Assembly: GCA_965216365.1 (NCBI GenBank) | Contig: CBDCFT010000003.1 | Coordinates: 124,001-188,000 of the forward strand | Direction: 5' to 3' | DNA from: CBDCFT01 sp965216365 | GTDB taxonomy: Bacteria > Pseudomonadota > Gammaproteobacteria > Arenicellales > CBDCFT01 | Length of the DNA stretch: 64,000 bases | Shown: positions 27,079-36,390 of the stretch, piece after piece | How positions within the stretch are numbered: position 1 is the stretch's first letter | How the letters are laid out: each line of letters opens with the position of its first letter | Notes under the pieces: model-generated | Databases searched by the model: none | What the model saw: only the letters and a program-made list of their open reading frames with translations | What the model was told of the DNA's origin: nothing | Translations under genes and position numbers: made by a program

Positions 27079-27495
27079 ATGTGGCATCAAGACAAACTGG
27101 ACATTCAAACCCATGGCCGGGACAGCTATGACATCACTCAGGACATTAGCCGTGTCGTGGAGGGCAGCGGTGTATCGACGGGTTTATGTCACATGTTTAT
27201 TCACCATACCAGCGCATCCATTATGATTTGCGAGAATGCCGATTCCGTTGTGCGTTCGGATTTGGAGTCGTTCATGCAACGTATTACCCCCGACGGCGAT
27301 CCGCTGTATAAACATACGCAAGAAGGCCCGGACGATATGTCAGCCCATGTGCGCACTCTGCTGACTGAAACCAGTATGTCGGTTCCTGTCAGTGCAGGCC
27401 GGCTGGTGTTAGGCACATGGCAAGGCATTTACCTGTGGGAGCATCGGTACTCGCCGCACACGCGACGCATCACGGTGACCATAAATGGCGAATAA
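27079..27495 (+). CDS. yjbQ: UPF0047 family protein YjbQ
   Basis: The 138-aa protein matches the YjbQ/UPF0047 family (secondary thiamine-phosphate synthase). It has GLCHMFIHHTSASIMICENAD (about residues 36-56), then TPDGDPLYKHTQEGPDDMSAH near 70-90, and the closing LGTWQGIYLWEHR. The His and Glu residues that form the small beta-sandwich active site in the family are present. The biological role is poorly defined. It overlaps dusA by 11 bases and is divergent from gshA. Confidence 0.9.
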   Translation: MWHQDKLDIQTHGRDSYDITQDISRVVEGSGVSTGLCHMFIHHTSASIMICENADSVVRSDLESFMQRITPDGDPLYKHTQEGPDDMSAHVRTLLTETSMSVPVSAGRLVLGTWQGIYLWEHRYSPHTRRITVTINGE

Positions 27496-28540
27496 GTCAC
27501 TAACCGATTCATTCGGTCGGCGCATCTGTGTAGCGCCGATGATGGACTGCACGGATCGTCACGACCGCTATTTATTGCGACTGATTTCCAAACACGTGTT
27601 GCTGTATACGGAAATGATTACAACCGGCGCGTTGCTGCATGGCGACAGTGCGCGATTTTTGGCTTACGACAAAGCAGAGCATCCGCTCGCTTTGCAACTC
27701 GGTGGTTCGGAGCCGAACGAGATGGCGCAATGCGCACGCATGGCGCAGGAAGACGGTTACGACGAAGTGAATATGAATGTTGGTTGCCCGAGTGATCGGG
27801 TGAAGTCCGGGTTTTTCGGTGCATGTCTTATGGCGGAGCCGCAACGTGTCGCCGATTGCGTCGCCGCCATGAACGCGGCGGTAAGCATTCCAGTGACCGT
27901 CAAAACCCGCATCGGTATCGATGATAAAGATTCGTACGAAGAATTGTGCGCTTTTATTGATCAGGTGGCGCAGGCCGGTTGTGACGTGTTCACTATTCAT
28001 GCGCGCAAGGCATGGCTGCAGGGATTGAGTCCGAAGCAAAATCGCGAAATACCACCGCTGTGCTATGACGTCGTTTATCGTTTAAAACAAGACTTCCCGA
28101 ATCTGCATATCGGCATTAACGGTGGTATTCGCAAACTCGATGAAATTGATGAGCATTTAAAACGAGTGGATAGCGCGATGATTGGCCGCGAGGCTTATTA
28201 CAATCCTTATTTTTTAAGCGAGATTGACTCTCGTTATTTTAATAGTAATCAAGCCACGTCTAGCCGCGAAGAAATTTTAGAAGACTACTTGATTTATATC
28301 GAACGACAATTGGTCCAGGGAATCTATTTGAAACATATGTCGCGTCATCTACTCGGATTGTTTCAAGGTATGCCCGGTGCAAAAGCCTGGCGCAGGTCAA
28401 TCAGTGAGAATGCATATCACAAGGATGCAGGTTGTGAAGTTATTCGAGCGGCCGCACGTCACGTGCTTAAAAACAAATATGCTCGGGAGCCAATACAAAT
28501 GAACACCGTTGCGCTACAGCAGACAGCGATGGCGGTTTGA
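27485..28540 (+). CDS. dusA: tRNA-dihydrouridine(20/20a) synthase DusA
   Basis: This flavoenzyme reduces U20 and U20a in tRNA. The 351-aa protein begins with the DusA signature VAPMMDCTDRHDRYLLRLIS and then TEMITTGALLHGD. LALQLGGSEP and the catalytic loop NMNVGCPSDRV follow, with the active cysteine at 101. The C-terminal helical tRNA-binding domain has MSRHLLGLFQGMPGAKAWRR. Length is normal. Its start lies within the end of yjbQ. Confidence 0.95.
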   Translation: MANKSLTDSFGRRICVAPMMDCTDRHDRYLLRLISKHVLLYTEMITTGALLHGDSARFLAYDKAEHPLALQLGGSEPNEMAQCARMAQEDGYDEVNMNVGCPSDRVKSGFFGACLMAEPQRVADCVAAMNAAVSIPVTVKTRIGIDDKDSYEELCAFIDQVAQAGCDVFTIHARKAWLQGLSPKQNREIPPLCYDVVYRLKQDFPNLHIGINGGIRKLDEIDEHLKRVDSAMIGREAYYNPYFLSEIDSRYFNSNQATSSREEILEDYLIYIERQLVQGIYLKHMSRHLLGLFQGMPGAKAWRRSISENAYHKDAGCEVIRAAARHVLKNKYAREPIQMNTVALQQTAMAV

Positions 28541-28567
28541 TGATTTTTTAAGGAGTTGTAAATCGTA

Positions 28568-31546
28568 ATGAAGACGTTGTTCAAGATTTTAGGTTGGTTA
28601 GTCGTATGTGTGGTGTTGCTGGCGATAGGATTAGTCGTTGCGTTGACGGTGTTCGTCGACCCGAATGATTTTCGTGACGAGATCGCGGGTGCCGTGAAAA
28701 AACAAACGGGCCGGGACTTGAGTATCGAAGGCGATCTTGAACTGACTTATTACCCGTGGCTCGGTCTGTCCACGGGGAAAGTAGTGTTGGCGAATCGAGA
28801 AGGTTTTGGCGATACACCCATGTTGCAGATCGATGGCGCCAAGGTGAGAGCAAAGTTGTTGCCGTTACTCAAGAAACAAATCGAAGTGGATACCATAGTT
28901 TTGGAGTCGCCTAAAATCGATTTGCAGGTGAATGAGCAAGGCGAACCTAACTGGGGTGACCTGGTACCGAAGGAGAGTGGCGATAAGCAGTCTAACGCGA
29001 AAGACGCCGGGGCGGGTGCTGGTGCGTTGGCGCTAAACGGTGTCGAGATTACCAACGGTGACGTGAGTTGGCGCGACGCTTCCTCCGGCCAGAATTATCA
29101 AATCAGTGAGCTGACGTTAAAAACCGGTGACATTCTAAAAGGAAAACCCGTTGGGTTTGAAACGGCGCTGACCGTGAGCGGCGATGGCATACCGGACGCA
29201 GTAGCCATTGCATTGAACACAACCGTGACCGCAGATTTGAATACTCAAAACTTTATTCTGGATGATGTTGATTTTTCAGCAAAAGGCGAAGGCATCGATG
29301 CGTCGTTACAAGCCCCGAATCTTTCGGTCGATGGCGGCAAAGGTTTGGTCAATCTTACGTCGGGCGCACTAGCCGGAACTTATCAAGCGATGCAAGCGGA
29401 CTTGTCTCTCGGTTCACTGAGCTTTGATATGAATGCGCAACAATTAGCAGCGGGTGAAATCGCGCTGAACGCATCAGGCAGTCTTGATGGGCAGGTTGGA
29501 CCGATGACTTCGGCTCTTAAACTCGGCAAACTGGATTTTAATTTAGCTAATCAAAAAGCGGTCGTTGCGCAGTTAAGCGGAATATTTGATGGTGTCGTTA
29601 ACGGCGTCGGTGGGCCGTTCAAAGCGTCGATTGACTCGTCGGCCGTGGATGCCATGCTAAAAGATCAATTGGTTAATGCGGTTGACCTTAAAGTTACATT
29701 CGACGGCGCGCTGGAAGGTGTCGGTGGGCCGATGAAAGTATCGCTGGATTCCGGGCCGGTGCAATCAAACATAGCGCAGCAGGCGGCTACGGTCAGCGAC
29801 ATGAAGTTATCGTTTGACGGCACGCTCGAAGCTGTTGAAGGCCCGTTGCAGGCGGACATGGCGCTGGGTGAATTGCAAGCGAATATGACAAGTAAGCAAT
29901 TCGAAACGACTAGCGCAACGGTTGATGCCGATCTGGATGGTAAAGCCGCGACGCTGACCTTTCCAACCGCAACGGCAGATCTGAATTCGCAAACGGTATC
30001 TGTCCCGCAGATCACCGTTACGCATGCCGATGCAACGTTGCAGGCCAGCATACAGGGTGAACAAGTAGTCGATGCGCCGGCGTTTTCAGGACAACTATCA
30101 GCACAGCCGTTCAACCTGCGCAAACTGTTGGATGAATTCGAAATTGTCGTTGATGCCTTATCGCCTGACGCCCTGACGAAAGTCGGACTTGATACGAAAT
30201 TCAACGCCACAACGAATAGTGTGAATTTGTCGAGTCTGTCCGCAGTCGTCGATGACAGTTCAATTAAAGGTTCAGTCGCCGTAAACGGGTTTGCCGCACC
30301 AGCCTACGGTTTCGATTTATCCATCGACCGGCTTGACCTGGATAAGCTGTTGGCGAAATCGGAGACAGCCGAGCAAAAGGAAACGACCGGTGATGCTGAA
30401 ACGCAAACAACTGGCGACAGCGGCACGTCTGAGTCAACTGGCGCCGTAGTGGCTCCGGCAGCCGCGGCGACACAGATTCCTGTCGAAACTCTGCGCGGAT
30501 TGAATGCGGATGGAAAGATGAAAATCGGCGCCTTACGTTACAGTGGCATCGATATGAGTAATGTTGAGGTCGGATTGAACGCGAAAGACGGTTTGATTCA
30601 AGTGTCACCATTAAATGCGAATCTTTATTCCGGGAGCATTAGTGGAAGCACGGTAGTGGATGCGACAGGAAATACGCCTGTACTCAAGGTAAATAACCAG
30701 TTCACCAGTATCGATATCGGCGCGTTGCTACAGGATGCGGAAATATCGGACAAATTGGAAGGCAAAGGCAGTTTCAATATTGATCTGAGCGCCCAAGGCG
30801 AAACCGACAAAGCGATGATGGCGTCGAACAATGGAACGATTGGATTCGAATTTCGTGATGGTGCATTGAAAGGTTTTGATTTGCAAAAAATGGTTTTGGA
30901 TGCACGCAGCATATTGGACAAACTTACGGATGAGGAGATGGATGTTGAAGCGCAAATCGCGGATGAAACAAAATTTACCGAGCTTAATGGCACAATCAAC
31001 TTTAACAACGGTGTTGCCAGTAACGAGGATTTATCATTGAAAGCACCGATTTTTCGCGTCGGCGGGGATGGGTCTGCAAATATCATCGATCAAACGGTTG
31101 ATTATTTGCTGGCGGTTACGGTGGCGGATACTATTGAAGGTCAGAGCGGCAAAGATTTGTCAGAACTTGAAGGTGTGACAATTCCTATTTCGGTCAAAGG
31201 CGCTTTGACTGATCCCAGGTTTCGTGTGGATATGAAGGAGTTGGTGAAATCCCGCGTCGACAAACAACTGGCTGCAGAAAAGGAAAAATTACAAGAAGAG
31301 TTGAAGTTGAAAGAAGCCGCGGCAAAAGCAAAGCTTGAAGCAGAAAAAGAGGCGGCGAAAGTAAGACTGGAAGCGGAAGAGGCCGAGGCAAAGGCAAAGT
31401 TGGAAGAAAAACTGCAAGAAAAGCTGGGTATTGAATCTTCCGATTCCGAAGACGAAGGTGCGATTGAAGGAGAGACAAAAAAGGAAAGAAAGAAACGACT
31501 TAGAAAAGAAAGAAGAAAGAAGCTGCTTGAAAGTTTAGGTGGCTAG
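28568..31546 (+). CDS. AsmA family protein
   Basis: The 992-aa protein has an N-terminal membrane anchor (residues 6-30, LFKILGWLVVCVVLLAIGLV) and the AsmA start pattern FVDPNDFRDEIAGAVKKQTGR, YYPWLGLSTGKVVLAN. A long periplasmic region carries repeated beta-rich units; near 350-440 there are three related stretches of the form GVxGPxKxSxDS. The AsmA C-terminal domain lies at about 640-890. AsmA-like proteins are thought to bridge membranes for lipid transport. The last about 90 residues are a Lys/Glu/Ala-rich helix with a very basic end (KKERKKRLRKERRKK), unusual for the family. A Shine-Dalgarno AAGGAG lies upstream. Confidence 0.88.
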   Translation: MKTLFKILGWLVVCVVLLAIGLVVALTVFVDPNDFRDEIAGAVKKQTGRDLSIEGDLELTYYPWLGLSTGKVVLANREGFGDTPMLQIDGAKVRAKLLPLLKKQIEVDTIVLESPKIDLQVNEQGEPNWGDLVPKESGDKQSNAKDAGAGAGALALNGVEITNGDVSWRDASSGQNYQISELTLKTGDILKGKPVGFETALTVSGDGIPDAVAIALNTTVTADLNTQNFILDDVDFSAKGEGIDASLQAPNLSVDGGKGLVNLTSGALAGTYQAMQADLSLGSLSFDMNAQQLAAGEIALNASGSLDGQVGPMTSALKLGKLDFNLANQKAVVAQLSGIFDGVVNGVGGPFKASIDSSAVDAMLKDQLVNAVDLKVTFDGALEGVGGPMKVSLDSGPVQSNIAQQAATVSDMKLSFDGTLEAVEGPLQADMALGELQANMTSKQFETTSATVDADLDGKAATLTFPTATADLNSQTVSVPQITVTHADATLQASIQGEQVVDAPAFSGQLSAQPFNLRKLLDEFEIVVDALSPDALTKVGLDTKFNATTNSVNLSSLSAVVDDSSIKGSVAVNGFAAPAYGFDLSIDRLDLDKLLAKSETAEQKETTGDAETQTTGDSGTSESTGAVVAPAAAATQIPVETLRGLNADGKMKIGALRYSGIDMSNVEVGLNAKDGLIQVSPLNANLYSGSISGSTVVDATGNTPVLKVNNQFTSIDIGALLQDAEISDKLEGKGSFNIDLSAQGETDKAMMASNNGTIGFEFRDGALKGFDLQKMVLDARSILDKLTDEEMDVEAQIADETKFTELNGTINFNNGVASNEDLSLKAPIFRVGGDGSANIIDQTVDYLLAVTVADTIEGQSGKDLSELEGVTIPISVKGALTDPRFRVDMKELVKSRVDKQLAAEKEKLQEELKLKEAAAKAKLEAEKEAAKVRLEAEEAEAKAKLEEKLQEKLGIESSDSEDEGAIEGETKKERKKRLRKERRKKLLESLGG

Positions 31547-31559
31547 GGTTTGTTTTCAA

Positions 31560-31585
31560 AAAAGGAGAGTTGTGCTTCTCCTTTT
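31560..31585 (+). terminator. Probable rho-independent terminator after the AsmA-like gene
   Basis: A 9-bp stem, AAAAGGAGA (31560-31568) with TCTCCTTTT (31577-31585), surrounds an 8-base loop. The T run is part of the stem. It lies just after the stop codon at 31546 and before the CitE-like gene. Confidence 0.6.
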
Positions 31586-31637
31586 GGAACCCCATTGTTT
31601 GATCAACTGTACTATTTCAAATTGAAGACATTGAAAA

Positions 31638-32507
31638 TTGTCAGAAGCTGAAATACGGCTACGTCGTTCGGCGTTGTTCATGCCCGGTCATAACCAGCGT
31701 GCGCTGGAAAAAGCACGTTCGCTGGATTGCGATGTGGCGATAATGGATTTTGAAGACTCTGTGGCGCCAAACTCAAAAGCCGAAGCACGCGAGGGTGTTA
31801 AGGCCGCGATGGAGCAAAATGGTTACGGTCATCGTGAATTGGTGGTTCGGGTTAATCAGATTAAATCCGAGTGGGGCCGGGCAGATGTCGAGGCTGTTGC
31901 CGGTCTTGAAATCAGCGCGGTGATGATGCCAAAGGTCGAGTCGGCGGAAGAAGTGTTAGCGGTGTCGGATTGCCTGAATGCGAACGGCGGCGAGGCGAAG
32001 TCGATCTGGGTCATGGCGGAGACGCCACGTGGAATTTTAAATATTGACAGTATTGCAGCATCACATCCACGGGTCGATTGTATTGTGGTCGGCACAGAAG
32101 ACTTGGGAAAAGCGATGCGGGTTCCATTCAGTCCTGGTCGTCTCGGTATGTTGAGTGCCTTAACAACTTGTGTGCTCGCCGCGCGCGCTAATGACATCGA
32201 TATTCTCGACAGCGTTTTCACGCAACTGGATGACCCGATTGGTTTGCGCAAGAGCTGCGAACAAGGACGCACGCTGGGCTTCGATGGCAAAACATTAATT
32301 CACCCGAATCAGATCGAAACGGCTAATCGAATTTTTAGTCCGGACGAAGAATCTGTTGTTTGGTCGCAGAAAATAGTTAATGCCTGGGAGCAAAGTTCGC
32401 AACAGGGCGTTGGTGTTATTACCGTCGATGGCGCAATGATTGAACACTTGCATGTCGCGCAGGCGCGACGGGTTTTAGCGATGCATACGGCAATTACAAA
32501 ACGTTAA
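31638..32507 (+). CDS. HpcH/HpaI aldolase/citrate lyase family protein (CitE-like acyl-CoA lyase)
   Basis: The 289-aa TIM-barrel protein has the CitE-family blocks RRSALFMPGHNQRALEKARS (residues 8-27), DVAIMDFEDSVAP near 31-43, VRVNQ, MMPKVESAEEV near 95-105 and VVGTEDLGKAMR near 149-160. The conserved acidic residues coordinate magnesium and the Arg binds the acyl-CoA carboxylate. Relatives cleave or form malyl-CoA, citramalyl-CoA or similar. The start is TTG (31638) with no strong ribosome-binding site. It stands alone between the AsmA-like gene and the ABC operon. Confidence 0.85.
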   Translation: MSEAEIRLRRSALFMPGHNQRALEKARSLDCDVAIMDFEDSVAPNSKAEAREGVKAAMEQNGYGHRELVVRVNQIKSEWGRADVEAVAGLEISAVMMPKVESAEEVLAVSDCLNANGGEAKSIWVMAETPRGILNIDSIAASHPRVDCIVVGTEDLGKAMRVPFSPGRLGMLSALTTCVLAARANDIDILDSVFTQLDDPIGLRKSCEQGRTLGFDGKTLIHPNQIETANRIFSPDEESVVWSQKIVNAWEQSSQQGVGVITVDGAMIEHLHVAQARRVLAMHTAITKR

Positions 32508-32714
32508 TATTTTTTTGTTTTCTGAATATTGACGACACAATTTGTCGTGAATATATTTTGCGCCCTGCACGTCACCACGCGTATTGGTGGCGCAAGGCTC
32601 GGTCTTTACTGCAGATCATTTCAGTGAAATCAAAACAGAAAAGACAACGGTTAAAAAATACTTATTTTGATTGGCAATTTATCAAAACATTGATAACGGC
32701 ATGATCGAAGTAAC

Positions 32715-33668
32715 ATGATTGATGTAGATAGTCTATCCAAGCGATTTGACACCATCGTCGCTGTCGACAATATTTCGTTCAAGGTCGGCAAGGGCGAAGT
32801 GCTGGGGTTTCTCGGACCCAATGGCGCCGGCAAGTCCACCACCATGAAAATGATAACCGGGTTTTTGTCGCCGGATAGCGGTCGCGTGTCGATTTGTGGT
32901 GATGACGTTTTAAACAAGCCGGTGGCCGCAAAAAAACGTTTGGGTTATTTGCCGGAAGGCGCGCCACTTTACTCCGATATGACGCCACGCGCTTTCCTGG
33001 ATTTCATTGCTGACATTCGGGGTTTCTCCGGCGACGGCAAACGCCAACGAATCGAAACGGTAATCGACAAAGTCAATCTGCAGTCGGTGCTTGATCAATC
33101 CATGGATACCCTGTCCAAAGGATTCAAGCGGCGGGTTGGGTTGGCTCAGGCTATTCTGCATGACCCGGAAGTGCTGGTCCTGGACGAACCAACGGACGGT
33201 CTCGATCCAAATCAAAAACATGAAGTGCGTGAATTGATTCAGGATATGGCCGCGGAGAAAGCCATCATATTGTCGACTCATATTCTGGAAGAAGTGGATG
33301 CCGTGTGTTCGCGTGCGGTGATTATCGCTGGCGGCAAGCTGGTAGCAGACGGTACGCCGTCAGAGCTGGAAGCACAATCGCGATTGCATAACGCAATAAG
33401 TATTAGTTTGCCTGACGCCAGCCGTGCGACAGCGGAGCAGAGGTTCAAATCCCTCGCGAATATCGCCAAAGTTGAAACAATCAATGAAGGCGTGAATGGC
33501 GTGTCATCGGAACTGCGACTCACGCCAAAGAACGGAAAAAACATGTTGGCCGAAGTCAATCAATGTGTGCGGGACAACAATATTGACGTTCAGGAAATTC
33601 GACTTGATCGTGGCCGTTTGGACGATGTATTTCGCCACATTACTCAGGACGTGCAGTCCATCAGTTAA
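32715..33668 (+). CDS. ABC transporter ATP-binding protein (GldA-like)
   Basis: The 317-aa ATPase has Walker A GPNGAGKST at residues 34-42, the signature LSKGFKRRVGL at 133-143 and Walker B VLVLDEP at 153-159, then HILEEVD. The signature differs from LSGGQ but is normal in the GldA/NatA group. It starts an operon of ATPase, permease, GldG-like protein and DUF4340 protein, a set found in many gammaproteobacteria and related to the gliding-motility exporter of Bacteroidetes. Gliding is not implied; the exported substrate is unknown. Confidence 0.9.
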   Translation: MIDVDSLSKRFDTIVAVDNISFKVGKGEVLGFLGPNGAGKSTTMKMITGFLSPDSGRVSICGDDVLNKPVAAKKRLGYLPEGAPLYSDMTPRAFLDFIADIRGFSGDGKRQRIETVIDKVNLQSVLDQSMDTLSKGFKRRVGLAQAILHDPEVLVLDEPTDGLDPNQKHEVRELIQDMAAEKAIILSTHILEEVDAVCSRAVIIAGGKLVADGTPSELEAQSRLHNAISISLPDASRATAEQRFKSLANIAKVETINEGVNGVSSELRLTPKNGKNMLAEVNQCVRDNNIDVQEIRLDRGRLDDVFRHITQDVQSIS

Positions 33669-33681
33669 ATGGAGTGCGTGC

Positions 33682-34416
33682 ATGAGTAATATTACAATTT
33701 TGTTTAAACGCGAATTACGCAGTTATTTTGCAACACCTATAGCGTATGTGTTCATCGTTATCTTCTTGTTTTTGAGTGGCGCACTGACGTTTTATCTGGG
33801 CGGTTATTTCGAACGTGGCCAGGCGGATCTGATTCCTTTTTTTACATTCCACCCGTGGTTGTATTTATTTCTGATTCCCGCGCTTGCTATGCGTCTGTGG
33901 GCGGAGGAGCGTAAAAACGGCACCATCGAATTGTTGCTCACACTGCCGGTCACCATGACACAAGCAGTGCTGGCGAAGTTTTTCGCCGCCTGGGCGTTTA
34001 CCGGGATCGCGCTGGCGTTAACTTTTCCAATATGGATCACCGTGAATCTTCTGGGTGATCCTGATAACGGCGTCATTCTTGCGAGTTATATCGGCAGTTT
34101 GTTTATGGCCGGTGCGTATCTCGCAATCGGTTCCTGTGTTTCGGCAACCACGCGTAATCAAGTCATTGCGTTTGTAGTGAGTGTCGTCATTTGTTTGATT
34201 TTCATTCTGAGTGGATTTCCGCTGGTGCTGGATTTCTTCGCCGCTTGGGCGCCGGATGTCATTGTTGAAACCATCAGTTCATTCAGTTTTCTGACTCACT
34301 TCAGCGCTATCAGCAAAGGAGTGATTGATTTGCGTGATGTTATCTACTTCGTATCGATTATTGGATTTTTTCTGTTTGCTAATGCGATCCTGATTGAATG
34401 GAAAAAAGCGGATTGA
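33682..34416 (+). CDS. ABC transporter permease (GldF-like, ABC-2 family)
   Basis: The protein has 244 aa from the ATG at 33682 (MSNITILFKRELRSYFATPIAYVF). The longer frame from 33496 overlaps the ATPase gene and is not natural. Six membrane segments are visible. The motif RLWAEERKNGTIELLLTLPVT near residues 72-92 is typical of this permease group. It lies 13 bp after the ATPase gene. Confidence 0.9.
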   Translation: MSNITILFKRELRSYFATPIAYVFIVIFLFLSGALTFYLGGYFERGQADLIPFFTFHPWLYLFLIPALAMRLWAEERKNGTIELLLTLPVTMTQAVLAKFFAAWAFTGIALALTFPIWITVNLLGDPDNGVILASYIGSLFMAGAYLAIGSCVSATTRNQVIAFVVSVVICLIFILSGFPLVLDFFAAWAPDVIVETISSFSFLTHFSAISKGVIDLRDVIYFVSIIGFFLFANAILIEWKKAD

Positions 34417-34447
34417 TGCAGAAGTTGGCAAGGGTGAATTTACAACG

Positions 34448-36388
34448 ATGAATACACGCATCTTAACCATTAGCGGCTTGATTGTCGGCGTCGTGATATT
34501 GCTGGCGGTCAATATTATTGGTAACTCCGTCTTTCAATCCGCGCGTCTTGATCTAACGCAAAACAAATTGTTCACCTTGTCTGACGGCACGCGCAATATT
34601 TTGTCGGACCTGGATGAGCCAGTCACATTGCGTTTGTTCCTGTCCCGTGCCGCGGTAACGCGTTTGCCGGGTATCAACAGCTATGCCAATCGCGTGCGTG
34701 AGATGCTGCAGGAGTACGAGCGTGCTGCGCACGGTAACATCGATTTAGAGATCATTGATCCTGAGCCGTTTTCCGAGCAGGAAGATCGAGCAGTCGGTTA
34801 CGGACTGCAAGGTGTGCCGCTGGATGACTTGAACACCGTTTTGTATTTTGGTTTGGTCGGTACCAGTTCGACGGATGACGAGCAGGTCATTCCTTTTTTT
34901 GCCGTTGATCGCGAAGAGTTTCTCGAATACGACTTAACCAAGCTGGTACATCAACTGGCTAATCCGAAACTACCCGTAGTCGGATTGATCAGTAGCTTGC
35001 CCATTGCGGGCGGCATGAATCCCAACGCCATGTCCATGCAAGGTATGCAGGGAATGCAGCCACCGTGGACAATCGTTGAACAAATGCGACAGTTGTTTGA
35101 CGTGCGATCGATTGAATTGCAGGAAACGTCGATTCCGGACGACGTCGATGTGCTGATGCTGGTGCACCCGAAGGAACTCAATAATCAATTGTTGTATGCC
35201 ATCGATCAATTCACGTTAGGCGGCGGGCGCGCCTTGGTATTCGTCGATCCCTATGCAGAAACAGATCAGGCGGGTAGCGCGTTGGGCATGGGTGGTAACA
35301 ACGCATCGAATCTCGATGTGTTGTTTAAGCAATGGGGTGTCGATCTGCCAACGGCGAATGTCGTCGGCGACTTACAAACCGCAGCCCGCGTGCAAACGAC
35401 CTCCGATTCGCGTGCTGTGGTGATCGAATACCCCGTCTGGATGCAGGTGCAACCTGATCAAATCAATAGCGATGACATTGTGACCGCTGATATCGGCGAT
35501 TTGATGTTTGCCAGCGCGGGGCAATTGGCTGCAAACAATGAGGCGGGTACGCAAATCACGCCGCTGGTGCAAACCACGCCGAATGCGGCTGAAGTCAATA
35601 AAGCGAACCTCGGATTCGGGGGTGATCCGCAAAAAATTCTGCGCGAATATCAACCCGGTGGAACGGCTTTGAATCTGGCTGTGCGGGTCACCGGTCAGAT
35701 TAAAACGGCATTTCCTGATGGCGCGCCGGCGGCACAGGCGCCTACTGACGAAACCGATAGCGAAGAATTAGAAGAAGAAAAAACAAAGACGCAGGACGCG
35801 GAGCATTTGACGGAATCGAAAGAAGACGTGAACCTGGTCGTTGTCGCGGACACGGATTTTTTGCAGGATCGTTTTTGGGTGCAGGTGCAGAATTTTCTCG
35901 GTTCACGTATGGCGATTCCGACGGCGGGCAACGGTAGCTTCGTGATAAACGCGCTGGATAATCTGGTCGGCAGCAATGATTTGATCAGTGTGCGCAGCCG
36001 CGGCAGCTACTCGCGGCCGTTTACCCTGGTGCAGGCGATTCGTCAGGACGCTGAACTGCGTTTTCGTCAAACCGAACAACGCCTGCTGGATGAGTTGACC
36101 GCCACCGAACAAAAACTGGTGGAGCTGGATCAACAAAAAGGCGGCAATGAGAATTTAATTCTCAGCGCTGAGCAACAGCAGGAAATCGAACGATTTCGTG
36201 AGGAAAAAGTAAGGATTCGAGAAGACCTGCGTAATGTTCGTCACGAACTGCAAAAAGACATCGAGCGTGTCGCTAGTGTTACCAAGTTTGCCAACATTGG
36301 TTTGATGCCGTTGATAATAGGTATCGGTGCGATGCTGTTCGGCATGTTTAAACTGGGCCGGCGCAAGAACAGCCAACGGGGTTCATAA
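34448..36388 (+). CDS. GldG-like ABC transporter auxiliary protein (ABC_transp_aux domain)
   Basis: The protein has 646 aa from the ATG at 34448 (MNTRILTISGLIVGVVILLAV). It has an N-terminal membrane anchor, then a large periplasmic region with RLDLTQNKLFTLSDGTRNIL, a hallmark of the family, and LRLFLSR. A Gln/Glu-rich coiled coil (about residues 545-620) precedes a C-terminal membrane segment and a basic tail. An acidic low-complexity insert sits near residues 430-465. The upstream codons to 34394 overlap the permease gene. It probably forms the outer part of the Gld-type exporter. Confidence 0.87.
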   Translation: MNTRILTISGLIVGVVILLAVNIIGNSVFQSARLDLTQNKLFTLSDGTRNILSDLDEPVTLRLFLSRAAVTRLPGINSYANRVREMLQEYERAAHGNIDLEIIDPEPFSEQEDRAVGYGLQGVPLDDLNTVLYFGLVGTSSTDDEQVIPFFAVDREEFLEYDLTKLVHQLANPKLPVVGLISSLPIAGGMNPNAMSMQGMQGMQPPWTIVEQMRQLFDVRSIELQETSIPDDVDVLMLVHPKELNNQLLYAIDQFTLGGGRALVFVDPYAETDQAGSALGMGGNNASNLDVLFKQWGVDLPTANVVGDLQTAARVQTTSDSRAVVIEYPVWMQVQPDQINSDDIVTADIGDLMFASAGQLAANNEAGTQITPLVQTTPNAAEVNKANLGFGGDPQKILREYQPGGTALNLAVRVTGQIKTAFPDGAPAAQAPTDETDSEELEEEKTKTQDAEHLTESKEDVNLVVVADTDFLQDRFWVQVQNFLGSRMAIPTAGNGSFVINALDNLVGSNDLISVRSRGSYSRPFTLVQAIRQDAELRFRQTEQRLLDELTATEQKLVELDQQKGGNENLILSAEQQQEIERFREEKVRIREDLRNVRHELQKDIERVASVTKFANIGLMPLIIGIGAMLFGMFKLGRRKNSQRGS

Positions 36389-36390
36389 CC

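Noticed and set aside
25324..27114. 596-aa version of GshA
   Set aside because: The extra N-terminus overlaps the divergent yjbQ start and does not resemble the family.
32508..32714. Possible regulatory RNA upstream of the Gld-type ABC operon
   Set aside because: Only weak palindromes are visible and there is no recognisable promoter or terminator.
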